From: an uncultured Collinsella sp.
GTDB lineage: Bacteria; Actinomycetota; Coriobacteriia; Coriobacteriales; Coriobacteriaceae
Assembly (NCBI GenBank): GCA_900754445.1
Contig: CAAECW010000029.1
Location: forward strand, 1-19,112
Direction of reading: 5' to 3'
DNA: 19,112 bases
In this document: positions 1-7,910 of the stretch, piece by piece
Layout of the letters: every line of letters begins with the position of its first letter
Numbering within the stretch: the stretch's first letter is position 1
Notes under the pieces: generated by a model
The model's input: the letters and a program-made list of their open reading frames with translations, nothing else
Told to the model about the DNA's origin: nothing
The model's database searches: none
Program-made: the position numbers and the translations under genes

Positions 1-189
1 CTGCATTCGATGGTCCGTACGATCGTGGGCACGCTTGTCGAGATTGGCATGCATCGCCGTGAACCCGAGTGGATGCGTGAGGTCATCGATGCTTGCGACC
101 GTACCGCTGCGGGCCCCACGGCTCCTGCCTGCGGCCTTACGTTTATGGGCGTGGATTACGATCCCGCCGAGCTTGTCGTGCTCGACTAG
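1..189 (+). CDS. truA: tRNA pseudouridine synthase A, C-terminal end (partial)
   Basis: This is the 3' end of a gene that begins before the window. It is open in frame 1 from the first base to a TAG at 187-189. The 62 visible residues begin LHSMVRTIVGTLVEIG and later contain AAGPTAPACGL and a VDYDP-type ending. These match the conserved C-terminal region of TruA, where an HxMVR(N/T)IVGTL helix and an R(S/T)AAGPTAPxxGL strand end the catalytic domain. TruA makes pseudouridine at positions 38-40 of tRNA anticodon arms in the cytoplasm. The catalytic Asp lies upstream and cannot be seen. No clear terminator follows, and the next gene begins 162 nt downstream in the same direction. The identity rests on motif recognition only. 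Confidence 0.85.
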   Translation: MHSMVRTIVGTLVEIGMHRREPEWMREVIDACDRTAAGPTAPACGLTFMGVDYDPAELVVLD

Positions 190-350
190 GGGAGGGCTCG
201 ACGCGCCGTTCGTCGGCACCTGTCATCTGTGGGCTGCGCGTGTGCAACATCTGTTCTTGGCGTGCAGTGCAACCGGTGTCTCATTGCTTTTATTGCCGGG
301 GTGTACCATGAACGACAGTTTGATTCATTGCTGTCGAGAGGACGGATAAC

Positions 351-1391
351 TTGGTTCGACGTGGCTCGCATCCGCGACTTTCGGTGATCCTTGTGGTAGA
401 AGGTTCGCCCAGCTATGCGATGCGTGCGCTCGAGAGTATCCAGAACCAAGACCTCTACGATTTGCAGATTGTCGTTGTCTGCCGCGATGCTGCGCCCGGT
501 GTGCGCCATTCGCTTCAAGTTGCTGCCGACAGGGACATCCATATTGATTTGATTGACGTCGAGGACGCGAAGCGCGGTGCTTGTCTTCGTGCCGGTTTTG
601 CTGCCTCGCGTGGCTCTCAAATCATCGCTATGAACGCCGATGAGTGGTTTGCTCCGCAGTCCCTTTCCAAGATGGTCGATATCGCGTGTGATACTACCGC
701 AGACATAGTGTTCCCCACGGTGTCGCTCGACCGCTATGATGCACATCGAGAGCGCCATTCGCGCGTCTTGGATGCTACTCATATTTCCATTGATAGCAAA
801 TCTTCGATGGTGGCCGGGCTGCCTCAGTTGATTTTAGGCGGCCTAGTCGTTCAGACCTCTGGCGTGATGTACAGCCGCTCACTGTTTGAGACATGCCTTT
901 TGTGCGACAAGGTGTTTCGCACAGTTGGGTTTATGGCATGCGCGCTTTCGCAGGCACGATGCGTGTCCGGCTGCGGCGATGCTTGTTTCCACGCGGCGGC
1001 ACCTAAGCTTACAGATGCCTTTGATCCCACCATGTATGCTAAGGTATCCGATGACACCCGAGCACTCGACGAGCTTGCGGACTCACTCTCGGAGGCAGAT
1101 AGCGGTGGTCGGCTCAAGCTGGCAAGCCAAAAGTTCTACTTTGCCGGACTGGTCGCCTGCATCGAGAATTTGTGTCTGAGCCCGCATGGGGTGTCGTCAA
1201 TCGAGCGTTCCGCCCGCATGCGTGATATGCTCGAGGCGCCTCGAACCCGTCAGATGGTCGCCGCGCTCAAGGATAACCATCGGGGGCTCGGTCTGTTGTT
1301 TGGGCCGATCGCCAGCGCCAAGCCCGCGCGCTGCGTGATGTGTACGCATCTGGCAGCTTTTCTTAACCGGACGGGCGCAAAAACCGCCTAA
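351..1391 (+). CDS. Glycosyltransferase family 2-like protein, possibly degenerate
   Basis: This is a 346-residue protein. The start is a TTG at 351, chosen because AGAGGA at 337-342 sits 8 nt upstream; no ATG is as well placed. The N-terminus (LSVILVVEGSPSYAMRALES, then QIVVVCRDA) resembles the first beta-alpha-beta unit of GT-A glycosyltransferases of family GT2. The segment AMNADEWF at about residues 93-100 sits where the metal-binding DxD usually lies, but only one Asp is present, as NADE. The C-terminal half is not recognised and has several Cys residues at about 200-215. There is no signal peptide and no membrane segment. It could be a sugar transferase for cell-surface glycans or a degenerate, non-catalytic relative. 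It stands alone between truA and argR, so context does not help. Confidence 0.6.
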   Translation: MVRRGSHPRLSVILVVEGSPSYAMRALESIQNQDLYDLQIVVVCRDAAPGVRHSLQVAADRDIHIDLIDVEDAKRGACLRAGFAASRGSQIIAMNADEWFAPQSLSKMVDIACDTTADIVFPTVSLDRYDAHRERHSRVLDATHISIDSKSSMVAGLPQLILGGLVVQTSGVMYSRSLFETCLLCDKVFRTVGFMACALSQARCVSGCGDACFHAAAPKLTDAFDPTMYAKVSDDTRALDELADSLSEADSGGRLKLASQKFYFAGLVACIENLCLSPHGVSSIERSARMRDMLEAPRTRQMVAALKDNHRGLGLLFGPIASAKPARCVMCTHLAAFLNRTGAKTA

Positions 1392-1401
1392 ACGGCTCAT
1401 C

Positions 1402-1431
1402 TCGAAACAAATTTGCATAGAATTGTTTCGA
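1402..1431. promoter_or_regulatory. Inverted repeat between the glycosyltransferase gene and argR
   Basis: TCGAAACAA at 1402-1410 and TTGTTTCGA at 1423-1431 form perfect 9-bp arms around a 12-nt AT-rich spacer. No T-run follows, so it is a weak terminator candidate. It lies 93 nt upstream of the argR start and could be a regulator site. It does not match the usual ARG-box half-site spacing, so self-binding by ArgR is only a possibility. Confidence 0.4.
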
Positions 1432-1475
1432 AATGCGTTCTTATACACAAAAGCCTTCAAATAGCGTTAAACTAT

Positions 1476-1490
1476 TCAATCACTGATTGA
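1476..1490. promoter_or_regulatory. Short palindrome upstream of argR
   Basis: TCAATCA and TGATTGA form perfect 7-bp arms around a single C, inside an AT-rich stretch 34 nt before the argR start. Its position, just upstream of the ribosome binding site at 1509-1518, suits an operator near the transcription start. The binding protein is unknown. The half-sites point the opposite way to the classical TGAAT-N4-ATTCA ARG box. Confidence 0.4.
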
Positions 1491-1523
1491 TTGTCTCCGC
1501 CATCTTTTGGAGAGAGGGTTTGT

Positions 1524-1961
1524 ATGGCTAAAAAACGCAATGGGCGCCAGGATGCCATTAGAGATATTGTGCGCAATAAGGACGTCCGCACGCAGCGCGT
1601 GCTGGTCGATGAGCTCCGCGCTATGGGCTTTGATTGCACGCAGGCGACTGTCTCTCGCGATATTGCCGATATGGGGCTGCGTAAGCTCCCTGAGGGCATC
1701 TATGTTCTGGCAGAGGACCTGCACCTGCAGCGTATGGTTTCCGAGCTCGTAACGGGCGTTCTGCGCACCGATAATCTGGTTATGATCAAGGCTCAGCCTG
1801 GCACGGCTTCCGGCATCGCCGCCGCCGTTGATGCGGCAGAGCTGCCCGATGTGCTTGGCTCGCTTGCCGGAAACGATACGATTTTGGTTATTGCCCAGAC
1901 GGCCGAGGACGGCGAGCGTCTCGAGGCGCTGATCAATAAGCTGAGCAATTCTCGCAAGTAG
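1524..1961 (+). CDS. argR: Arginine repressor ArgR
   Basis: This is a 145-residue protein, close to the usual 145-160 of ArgR/AhrC. The start is the ATG at 1524, with GGAGAGAGGG at 1509-1518 just upstream. A frame-open TTG at 1491 would add 11 residues but has no ribosome binding site. The N-terminal winged-helix domain carries TQATVSRDIADMGL at about 37-50, the Ser-Arg pair of the recognition helix. The C-terminal hexamerisation and arginine-binding domain carries PGTASGIAAAVD at about 91-102 and GNDTILVIA at about 115-123. By family, it senses L-arginine and represses biosynthetic genes, and sometimes activates catabolic ones. No arginine gene is adjacent, so it probably acts elsewhere in the genome. 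Two inverted repeats upstream may be its control region. Confidence 0.93.
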   Translation: MAKKRNGRQDAIRDIVRNKDVRTQRVLVDELRAMGFDCTQATVSRDIADMGLRKLPEGIYVLAEDLHLQRMVSELVTGVLRTDNLVMIKAQPGTASGIAAAVDAAELPDVLGSLAGNDTILVIAQTAEDGERLEALINKLSNSRK

Positions 1962-2011
1962 GCGTGCGGGTCGTGCGCTCGGCACTGTGTGCGTGACATG
2001 GTGGCTTGTAA

Positions 2012-2039
2012 GGGGGTATCGACGTTGGTCGGTACCCCC
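2012..2039 (+). terminator. Hairpin after argR
   Basis: GGGGGTATCGAC at 2012-2023 pairs with GTCGGTACCCCC at 2028-2039 (12 bp with one wobble) around the loop GTTG. The sequence TATATTGTTT follows. This is a plausible intrinsic terminator for argR 50 nt after its stop, although the T-tract is interrupted. Confidence 0.6.
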
Positions 2040-2088
2040 TATATTGTTTGCCGGTATAAAGACCGTTCACCAGGTCGCTTTAAACTAA

Positions 2089-2127
2089 AAGGCCCCCGAG
2101 CAGTTTAATAAGCTGCTCGGGGGTCTT
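2089..2127 (-). terminator. Terminator of the penicillin-binding protein gene
   Basis: CCCCCGAGCAG at 2093-2103 pairs with CTGCTCGGGGG at 2113-2123, and further pairs extend the stem outward to 2089/2127. Read on the minus strand, the hairpin is followed by CCTTTTAGTTT, and it lies 24 nt beyond the pbp stop. The plus-strand flank (TCTTGTT) is a poorer U-tract, but the hairpin may also back up argR termination. Confidence 0.8.
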
Positions 2128-2150
2128 GTTGCTAATGGCCGGATGAATTT

Positions 2151-4355
2151 CTAGCCAACAGTATCGTCAGGCGTGGGCGAGGGGTCGGGAGTGGGCGTAG
2201 GCGTGGGCGTAGGCGTGCCGCCATCGCCGCCGGTCGAACCACCAGTGGAGCCGCCCGTCGAGCCACCGGTCGTACCGGTGCCGCCGGTGGTGTCGCCGCC
2301 CGTGGTCTCGGTGGTCGTGGTCGTCGTGGTAGTCGTTGTGGTAGTTTCCTCCTCGTCCTCGTCCTCGTTCTCGTCCTTGTCGTCGTTCTCCGTCTTCTTG
2401 GCGTTGTTGGTGCCGTAGAACTTCCAGACGCTGTTGTTCTTGTAGGTGGGCGCCGTACCGGTCGCAAACTCCTCGCGCTCGGTACCGGTCAGAACGGTGT
2501 TCATAAACCGCTTAAAGACAGGCAGGTTGGTGCTGTCGCCCAGCAGGTCCGTGCCGTATTTTTGGATGGGGATCTCGCCCGCGGAATAGCCGGTCCACAG
2601 GGCGCACGCCAGCTGCGGGGTATAGCCGCAGAACCACAGGTTAGTGGTGTTGTCGGTGGTGCCCGTTTTGCCGGCATAGGGCTGGTTGACGCTCAGGGCG
2701 CCAGCAGCACCCGTACCGCCGCCCTGCATGACGCCGGACAGAACATCGGTGACCGCGGCGGCCTCGCCCTCGGTAAGCACCTGTGAGGGATTGTCCGTGT
2801 GCTGGTACAGCACCGAACCGGTACGAGAGTCAATCTCGGTGATGGCGATCGGCTGGCGATAGTAGCCGCCGTTGGCAAACGTCGCGTAGGCGGCGGCCAT
2901 CTCGAGCGGCGAGATCGAGCCGGTGCCGAGCGTCATGACGGGAACGTCCTCGATGTTGTCCTTGGCGGGATCGACGCCGAGCTTTTTGACGAGTGAGATG
3001 ATCTTGCTGTTGCCGACGGCTTCCGCCACCTGGATGTAGCCGGTGTTGGAGGAGTATGCCGTTGCCTGCTTAAGCGTGATGTTGCCATAGCTATGGTTGG
3101 CGTAGTTTTGGACCTCGGTCGTGGTGCCCTTAGCCTTGAGCGGCGAATTGCAGTTGAGGGTGACGTTGGGGTTCATGCCGTTTTGGATGGCGGTTGCCAG
3201 CGTAAAGGCCTTAAAGGTGGAGCCGACGGGACGCTTGGCCGTGGCATGGTTTACGTGGTTCTCGTCGGCGTTGTAGTCGTAGCCGCCCACCATGCACTTG
3301 ATGTAGCCGGTCTTGGGGTCGACGACGACCATGCCCATATCCAGGCCGTCGAGTGAGAGCGTGTCGAGCTGCTCTCGGACGGCATTCTCTGCCACCTGCT
3401 GCATCGTGGGGTCGATGGTGGTCTTGACGGTCAGACCGCCCTTAAAGAGCACGTCGGTCGAGAACTCCTGCTCCAGCAGCTGCTTAACATAGGCGACAAA
3501 GTAGGGCTGCGAGTATACGTCGACGCCGCTGCCCGAAATCTCGGTCACGTTGAGGGTGATGGGCTCGGCCTGTGCGGCATCGTGCTCCTCCTGCGTGATG
3601 TGGCCCAGGCGCAACATGTTGTCAAGGACCTTGTTGCGACGGGACAGCGCCAGGTCGGGGTTGACCGTGGGGTCGTACTGCGAGGGCGAGTTGGGAAGGC
3701 CGATGAGCAGCGCGGCCTCGCTCAGGGTGAGGTCGGCGGCGCTCTTGGACAGGTAGGTCTCGGCGGCGGCCTCAATACCGTAGGCGCCGTGACCGTAATA
3801 GATGGTGTTGAGGTACATCATGAGGATCTCGTCTTTGGAGTACATGTCCTCCATCTTGACGGCGATGTAGGCCTCGCGCACCTTACGCTCGATGGTCGAG
3901 TCGAACTGCTCCTCCTGCAGGATGGTGTTGCGCACCAGCTGCTGGGTGATAGTCGAGGCGCCTTCGTGCCCGCCGCCGAGGGTTGCCACCGCAGCACGCG
4001 CGATACCCCACAGGTCGATACCGCCGTGCTCGTAGAAGCGCTCGTCCTCGACGTCAACGGTGCCCTGCAGCACGTAGGGGGAGACCTCGTCCTTGGTGAT
4101 GGACTTGCGGTTTTGCGTGTAGAAGCTCGCGATCTTGTTGCCGTTGCAGTCGACGATCTCGGTGGGCTCGCTCACCAGATACGCGTTGGCGTCGGTGTAG
4201 TCGGGCAGATCGGACAGCCAGCGGTTGACGTTGCCGACCATGCCGATGCCAAATGCCACGCCCGCGATAAGCAAAAAGCCCAAAAACGAGAGCAGGATTA
4301 TGGGCAGGGCGTGCGTCTTTGAACGGCTGCGTCCCTGTCGTTGGCGAGGACCCAT
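2151..4355 (-). CDS. Class A penicillin-binding protein (transglycosylase/transpeptidase)
   Basis: This is a bifunctional peptidoglycan synthase of 734 residues. The ATG at 4355 is chosen because GGAGGTC at 4361-4367 lies just upstream; the frame is open 41 codons further but has no ribosome binding site there. A basic N-terminus and one membrane helix at about 15-40 anchor it with the rest outside the cell. The GT51 glycosyltransferase domain has EDERFYEHGG (catalytic Glu103) and GASTITQQL at 132-140. The transpeptidase domain has STFK at 379-382 (acylated Ser379), SSN at 435-437 and KTGT at 563-566. It should polymerise and crosslink lipid II-derived strands and bind beta-lactams. All key residues are present. 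The last 80 residues are low complexity and are listed separately. It is divergent from the U32 gene, with 162 nt between the two starts. Confidence 0.93.
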   Translation of the reverse strand: MGPRQRQGRSRSKTHALPIILLSFLGFLLIAGVAFGIGMVGNVNRWLSDLPDYTDANAYLVSEPTEIVDCNGNKIASFYTQNRKSITKDEVSPYVLQGTVDVEDERFYEHGGIDLWGIARAAVATLGGGHEGASTITQQLVRNTILQEEQFDSTIERKVREAYIAVKMEDMYSKDEILMMYLNTIYYGHGAYGIEAAAETYLSKSAADLTLSEAALLIGLPNSPSQYDPTVNPDLALSRRNKVLDNMLRLGHITQEEHDAAQAEPITLNVTEISGSGVDVYSQPYFVAYVKQLLEQEFSTDVLFKGGLTVKTTIDPTMQQVAENAVREQLDTLSLDGLDMGMVVVDPKTGYIKCMVGGYDYNADENHVNHATAKRPVGSTFKAFTLATAIQNGMNPNVTLNCNSPLKAKGTTTEVQNYANHSYGNITLKQATAYSSNTGYIQVAEAVGNSKIISLVKKLGVDPAKDNIEDVPVMTLGTGSISPLEMAAAYATFANGGYYRQPIAITEIDSRTGSVLYQHTDNPSQVLTEGEAAAVTDVLSGVMQGGGTGAAGALSVNQPYAGKTGTTDNTTNLWFCGYTPQLACALWTGYSAGEIPIQKYGTDLLGDSTNLPVFKRFMNTVLTGTEREEFATGTAPTYKNNSVWKFYGTNNAKKTENDDKDENEDEDEEETTTTTTTTTTTTETTGGDTTGGTGTTGGSTGGSTGGSTGGDGGTPTPTPTPTPDPSPTPDDTVG
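2154..2390 (-). repeat. Low-complexity coding repeats in the PBP C-terminal tail
   Basis: Residues 656-733 of the penicillin-binding protein run through an acidic block rich in Asp/Glu, twelve consecutive Thr codons (2310-2345), Gly/Thr segments with three GGST units, and five Thr-Pro dipeptides. At DNA level these are short tandem repeats of GTG/GTC-type, GCCACC-type and GGCGTG-type units that could change length by slippage. The tail lies after the transpeptidase domain, so it is probably an extracellular wall-spanning or wall-associated extension. That role is inferred. Confidence 0.8.
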
Positions 4356-4517
4356 ATATTGACCTCCAGGTATGTCGTGCCGGACGGCGGATGTGCCGTC
4401 GGGGCAGGATGGACATAAGTTATTACACGATAAACCAAACGGGGCGCGCGAGGCCTCGTGTATGCTGGAAGACGGCATTTTTCAGAGTGAATGCATACCT
4501 TGGTAAGGAGTTTGTCG

Positions 4518-6476
4518 ATGGCGATTCGGACGATGGAGCCGAGCGGACAATACAAGACTGGATTGGATGCTGCCGGTGCGGCGCTGCCCGAGCTGCTGGC
4601 GCCGGCGGGCGGGCTCGACCAGATGCTTGCGGCCATCGCCGCGGGCGCCGATGCCATCTATGCGGGGTTGGGCGGCTTTAACGCCCGTGTGAGCGCCCAT
4701 GGCTTTACGGATGACGAGTTTGCGCGCGGTTGTGCCGTGGCGCATGCCCATGGCGTGCGTGTGTACGCGACGCTCAACGTGTTCGTGTTTGACGATGAGC
4801 TGTCCGACGCGGTGGTGTTGGGAGCTCATGCACTGGAGCTGGGTGCCGATGCTCTGATTGTCGCCGATGCCGGGCTGGCTTGTGTACTGCGCACGGCGAT
4901 TCCCGGGGTCGAGATTCACCTGTCCACGCAGGCGGGCGTTCATAGCGAAGGCGCCGTGCGGCTTGCCGCCGATGAGCTGGGGGTCGAGCGCGTGACGACG
5001 GCACGCGAGCTGACGGTCGACGAGATTGCGGCGCTATGTGCCACGGGTGTGCCCATCGAGGTATTCTGCCACGGTGCGATTTGCATCGGCTATTCGGGGG
5101 CGTGCGAGTTCTCTGCCCTTCGACGTGGCCGCTCTGCGATGCGCGGTGATTGCACGCAGCCGTGCCGTCTATCCTATGACTTGGTGGACGAGGCTGGGCA
5201 GAGTGTTGCCGCCGTCGAGGGAGATCGCCTGCTGTGTCCGCGCGACTATCTGGGTATTGCGCATCTGCCCGAGCTTGTAGATGCCGGCGTGGCGTCGCTC
5301 AAGATCGAGGGGCGCATGAAGAACCCCGATTACGTATTCAACGTGGTGCGGGCGTGGCGCCGGGCACTCGATATGCTGTGCGACGGCGCGTGGGACCCCG
5401 ATGCCGTGGAAGAGCTTGAGCGCGAGCTGGGAAGGTCGTTTAACCGTGGGTTTACCGATGCGTACCTGCGAGGGCGTTCGGGTGCCGAGCTGATGAGCTT
5501 TGAGCGCGCAATTAACCAGGGCGTGCGCGTGGGGCGCTTGGTCGCTGTGGGCCACGAAGAGGTGACCGTTGAGCTCGACGCCGCCGCGGCGGCGGGTGAC
5601 ACGCTCGAGATTCGGTTTTATCCGGGTGTCGACGCGCGTCCCGATGTGCCCAAGCGCTGGCCGCAGGTGCCCTGCCCGGTGGATACCGCAGCGGGGAAGC
5701 GCGTCGTCGTGCATTGCAAGCGTAAGGTGGACACGGGCTGCGAGGTATACCTGATTCGCAGCGCCGGCGTGTTGGATCAGACGGCGGCGGTGTTGGAGCG
5801 CATGCGGGCCGAGGCGGATGCGATTGCGCCCGTTGCGCGTGCCGTCGAGGTACTGCTCTTTGAGGGCGTTGCGGTGGATGGCGGTGCATCGACGGAGTTG
5901 GTGGAGTGCGCGGTTCCCACTCGCATGGTTTTTGCTTGGCAGCTGATGGATGCCGACCCGCGCGGAGAACTCGATTTGTCCGACGCCGTTGTGGTGCTTG
6001 ACGAGGTGTGCCGCGCGAGTGACGCTGACTGGACCCGCTCACTGATGCAGCGTGCCGGGCGCGTCGTCTGCCGCAACCTGGGACAGGTGGTGATCGCTCG
6101 CGAGCTGGGCGTGACGTTTGACGTGGCGGCGCCGGTGTTCTGCGCGAATCGGGCCACGCTTACCTGGCTGCGCGGACTCGGTGCGGGGCGGGTGTACTTG
6201 CCGGCCGAGTTGCTCGGCAATGATGCGGAGCGTATTGCCGAACTGGCTGCTGAACCCGGCGTCTTGGGTCCGGTCGACGCCGACCGTCTCGAGCTTATGG
6301 TGTGCGAGCACTGCCTGCTGACTGCCGAGGGCGTCTGCGCCACCGATGCGACGGGACGGGTCTGTTGCCGCGACTGCTTGCGTCGTCGGCAGGTACGCTA
6401 TCTGGTCGAGCGTGACGGTACACGTCTGCCAGTTGTCATTGACGCATGCGGCAGGACGAGGATTTTCCTGTCGTAG
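4518..6476 (+). CDS. Peptidase U32 family protein (Fe-S enzyme, RlhA/YhbU-like)
   Basis: This is a 652-residue protein starting at the ATG at 4518, with TAAGGAG 7 nt upstream. A frame-open ATG at 4491 lacks a ribosome binding site. The N-terminal TIM-barrel part begins ELLAPAGGLDQMLAAIAAGA at about 25-44. The U32 signature spans residues 184-217: CHGAICIGYSGAC (Cys189, Cys196) and RGDCTQPCR (Cys212, Cys216). These cysteines are expected [4Fe-4S] ligands. The ending has another Cys-rich stretch at 596-620 and a typical RYLVERDG block. Family members hydroxylate 23S rRNA C2501 (RlhA), help ubiquinone synthesis (UbiU/V) or are called collagenase-like peptidases; an RNA or other hydroxylation role is likelier than proteolysis. 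It lies 96 nt before tyrS and may be co-transcribed with it. Exact substrate unknown. Confidence 0.85.
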   Translation: MAIRTMEPSGQYKTGLDAAGAALPELLAPAGGLDQMLAAIAAGADAIYAGLGGFNARVSAHGFTDDEFARGCAVAHAHGVRVYATLNVFVFDDELSDAVVLGAHALELGADALIVADAGLACVLRTAIPGVEIHLSTQAGVHSEGAVRLAADELGVERVTTARELTVDEIAALCATGVPIEVFCHGAICIGYSGACEFSALRRGRSAMRGDCTQPCRLSYDLVDEAGQSVAAVEGDRLLCPRDYLGIAHLPELVDAGVASLKIEGRMKNPDYVFNVVRAWRRALDMLCDGAWDPDAVEELERELGRSFNRGFTDAYLRGRSGAELMSFERAINQGVRVGRLVAVGHEEVTVELDAAAAAGDTLEIRFYPGVDARPDVPKRWPQVPCPVDTAAGKRVVVHCKRKVDTGCEVYLIRSAGVLDQTAAVLERMRAEADAIAPVARAVEVLLFEGVAVDGGASTELVECAVPTRMVFAWQLMDADPRGELDLSDAVVVLDEVCRASDADWTRSLMQRAGRVVCRNLGQVVIARELGVTFDVAAPVFCANRATLTWLRGLGAGRVYLPAELLGNDAERIAELAAEPGVLGPVDADRLELMVCEHCLLTAEGVCATDATGRVCCRDCLRRRQVRYLVERDGTRLPVVIDACGRTRIFLS

Positions 6477-6525
6477 GTGCCGCGTCGCGTCAGTTTGTTA
6501 TCATATGAGAGTTTATGGACTTCCA

Positions 6526-6550
6526 GCACCGCCGTTTTCGGCGAGGGTGC
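6526..6550 (+). promoter_or_regulatory. Hairpin in the tyrS leader
   Basis: GCACC-GCCG pairs with CGGC-GAG-GGTGC around a TTTT loop: 9 bp with a 3-nt bulge, ending 7 nt before the AAAGGAGG ribosome binding site (6558-6565). No T-box core motif is seen and the leader is too short for one. It may only shield mRNA or modulate translation. Confidence 0.4.
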
Positions 6551-6572
6551 TATAGCAAAAGGAGGATACCCA

Positions 6573-7784
6573 ATGCTGTCTGTTGACGAGCAAATGCGTA
6601 TCATCACCTCGGGCGCTGCCCAAATCGTCCCCGAGGCCGACCTTCGCAAGAAGCTTGAGAAGGGCGAGCCCCTCAACATCAAGCTCGGCGTCGACCCCAC
6701 CAGCCCCGACCTGCACCTGGGCCACGCCGTGCCCCTGCGCAAGATGCGTCAGTTCCAGGACCTGGGCCACAACGTCACCCTCATCATCGGCAACGGCACC
6801 GCGTTGATTGGCGACCCTTCGGGCAAGAATTCCACCCGTCCGCAGCTTTCGCAGGAGCAGATCGAGGCCAATGCCGAGACCTATGTGAGCCAGGCCATGA
6901 AGATCCTGGATCCCGAGAAGACCACCATCGTGCACAACGGTGACTGGATCTTGTCGATGGACCTGGCCGGCCTGCTGCAGGTGTGCTCCAAGTTCACCGT
7001 CGCCCGCATCCTTGAGCGCGACGACTTTACCAAGCGCTACCAGTCTCAGACGCCGATCGCCCTGCACGAGTTCCTGTACCCCGTGATGCAGGCCTTTGAC
7101 TCCGTGCAGATCAAGGCCGACGTCGAGATGGGCGGCACCGACCAGCTCTTCAACCTGCTCGCCGGCCGCGAGCTCATGGAGAAGATGGGCATGGAGCCGC
7201 AGATCGCGCTCACCATGCCGTTGCTCGAGGGCACCGATGGCGTTCGTAAGATGTCCAAGTCCTACGGTAACTACATCGGCCTGACCGACGCGCCCAAGGA
7301 CATGTTCGGCAAGACCATGTCCATCCCCGACGAGATGATCGGCAAGTACTATCGTCTGGCCAGCTCGCTCACCCCGGCCGAGGTCGACAAGATCGACGCT
7401 GCTCTGGCCGACGGCTCTGCCGATCCCTATGAGCTCAAGCGCGCTCTGGGTCGCGACCTGTGCGACACCTACCACGGCGCTGGCGCCGGCGACGAGGCTC
7501 AGGCCGAGTTCGACCGCGTATTCAAAGAGGGCCAGCTTGCCGACTTCCCCGAGAAGCACGTTGAGCTGACCGTCAACGACGAGGGCCAGATCTACCTCGC
7601 TGGCCTGCTCAAGGACCTGGGTCTTTCGGCGAGCGCCGGCCAGGCTCGTCGTGATATCGACGGCGGCGGCGTCAAAATCAACGGCAAGGCCGTGGCTCCC
7701 AAGAGCTATAACATCGATCCCAGCGCCCTCAAGCTGGGCGACACCCTCTCCGTAGGCAAGCGCAAGGGCTTCAAGTTGGTCTAA
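6573..7784 (+). CDS. tyrS: Tyrosine--tRNA ligase
   Basis: This 403-residue cytoplasmic class I aminoacyl-tRNA synthetase charges tRNA-Tyr with tyrosine. The start is the ATG at 6573, with AAAGGAGG at 6558-6565; the frame is open back to the U32 stop, but without a ribosome binding site. DPTSPDLHLGH at 41-51 contains the HIGH-type ATP-binding motif (HLGH, 48-51). GGTDQ at 187-191 and KMSKS at 226-230 follow. An S4-type RNA-binding domain occupies about 340-385. The HLGH form and length fit the TyrZ-like subgroup. Codon use is very biased towards C-ending codons, as expected for strong expression. It follows the U32 gene at 96 nt and ends at a strong terminator. Confidence 0.95.
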   Translation: MLSVDEQMRIITSGAAQIVPEADLRKKLEKGEPLNIKLGVDPTSPDLHLGHAVPLRKMRQFQDLGHNVTLIIGNGTALIGDPSGKNSTRPQLSQEQIEANAETYVSQAMKILDPEKTTIVHNGDWILSMDLAGLLQVCSKFTVARILERDDFTKRYQSQTPIALHEFLYPVMQAFDSVQIKADVEMGGTDQLFNLLAGRELMEKMGMEPQIALTMPLLEGTDGVRKMSKSYGNYIGLTDAPKDMFGKTMSIPDEMIGKYYRLASSLTPAEVDKIDAALADGSADPYELKRALGRDLCDTYHGAGAGDEAQAEFDRVFKEGQLADFPEKHVELTVNDEGQIYLAGLLKDLGLSASAGQARRDIDGGGVKINGKAVAPKSYNIDPSALKLGDTLSVGKRKGFKLV

Positions 7785-7811
7785 CGAGCGAGTTGACCTC
7801 ACAAGTGCAAT

Positions 7812-7848
7812 AAGGCCGCAGCCGGGATTTCCGGCCGCGGCCTTTTTT
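7812..7848 (+). terminator. Intrinsic terminator after tyrS
   Basis: AAGGCCGC-A-GCCGG (7812-7825) pairs with CCGGC-C-GCGGCCTT (7831-7844) around GATTT. Six T follow at 7843-7848. It lies 28 nt after the tyrS stop and is a textbook rho-independent terminator. Confidence 0.92.
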
Positions 7849-7865
7849 GGTTACGACGATCCCTT

Positions 7866-7880
7866 GGGGACGGAGGGGTC
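7866..7880. repeat. GGGGAC-type intergenic repeat fragment
   Basis: GGGGACGGAGGGGTC lies between tyrS and ade. It shares the GGGGAC core with the repeats around the HAD genes further right and may be a decayed unit of the same or a related family. Only this short stretch is seen. Confidence 0.3.
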
Positions 7881-7910
7881 ATTTGGCGGTGCCGTTAAGC
7901 GGAAGGGGTG

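Noticed and set aside
2173..2418. CRISPR-like or non-coding tandem repeat at the pbp 3' end
   Set aside because: The repeats are in frame within the PBP coding region and encode Thr, Gly-Ser-Thr and Thr-Pro runs; there are no spacers.
3582..4322. 246-codon plus-strand open frame opposite the PBP gene
   Set aside because: It is the antisense shadow of a clear PBP with all catalytic motifs, has no family resemblance and no placed ribosome binding site.
6477..6572. T-box riboswitch before tyrS
   Set aside because: The leader is only 96 nt, and neither the T-box consensus nor an antiterminator/terminator pair is present; only one bulged hairpin is seen.
6513..7802. 429-codon minus-strand frame opposite tyrS
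   Set aside because: The high-GC codon bias of tyrS removes stops on the other strand; the product is repetitive Gly/Val/Leu/Ala sequence without motifs.
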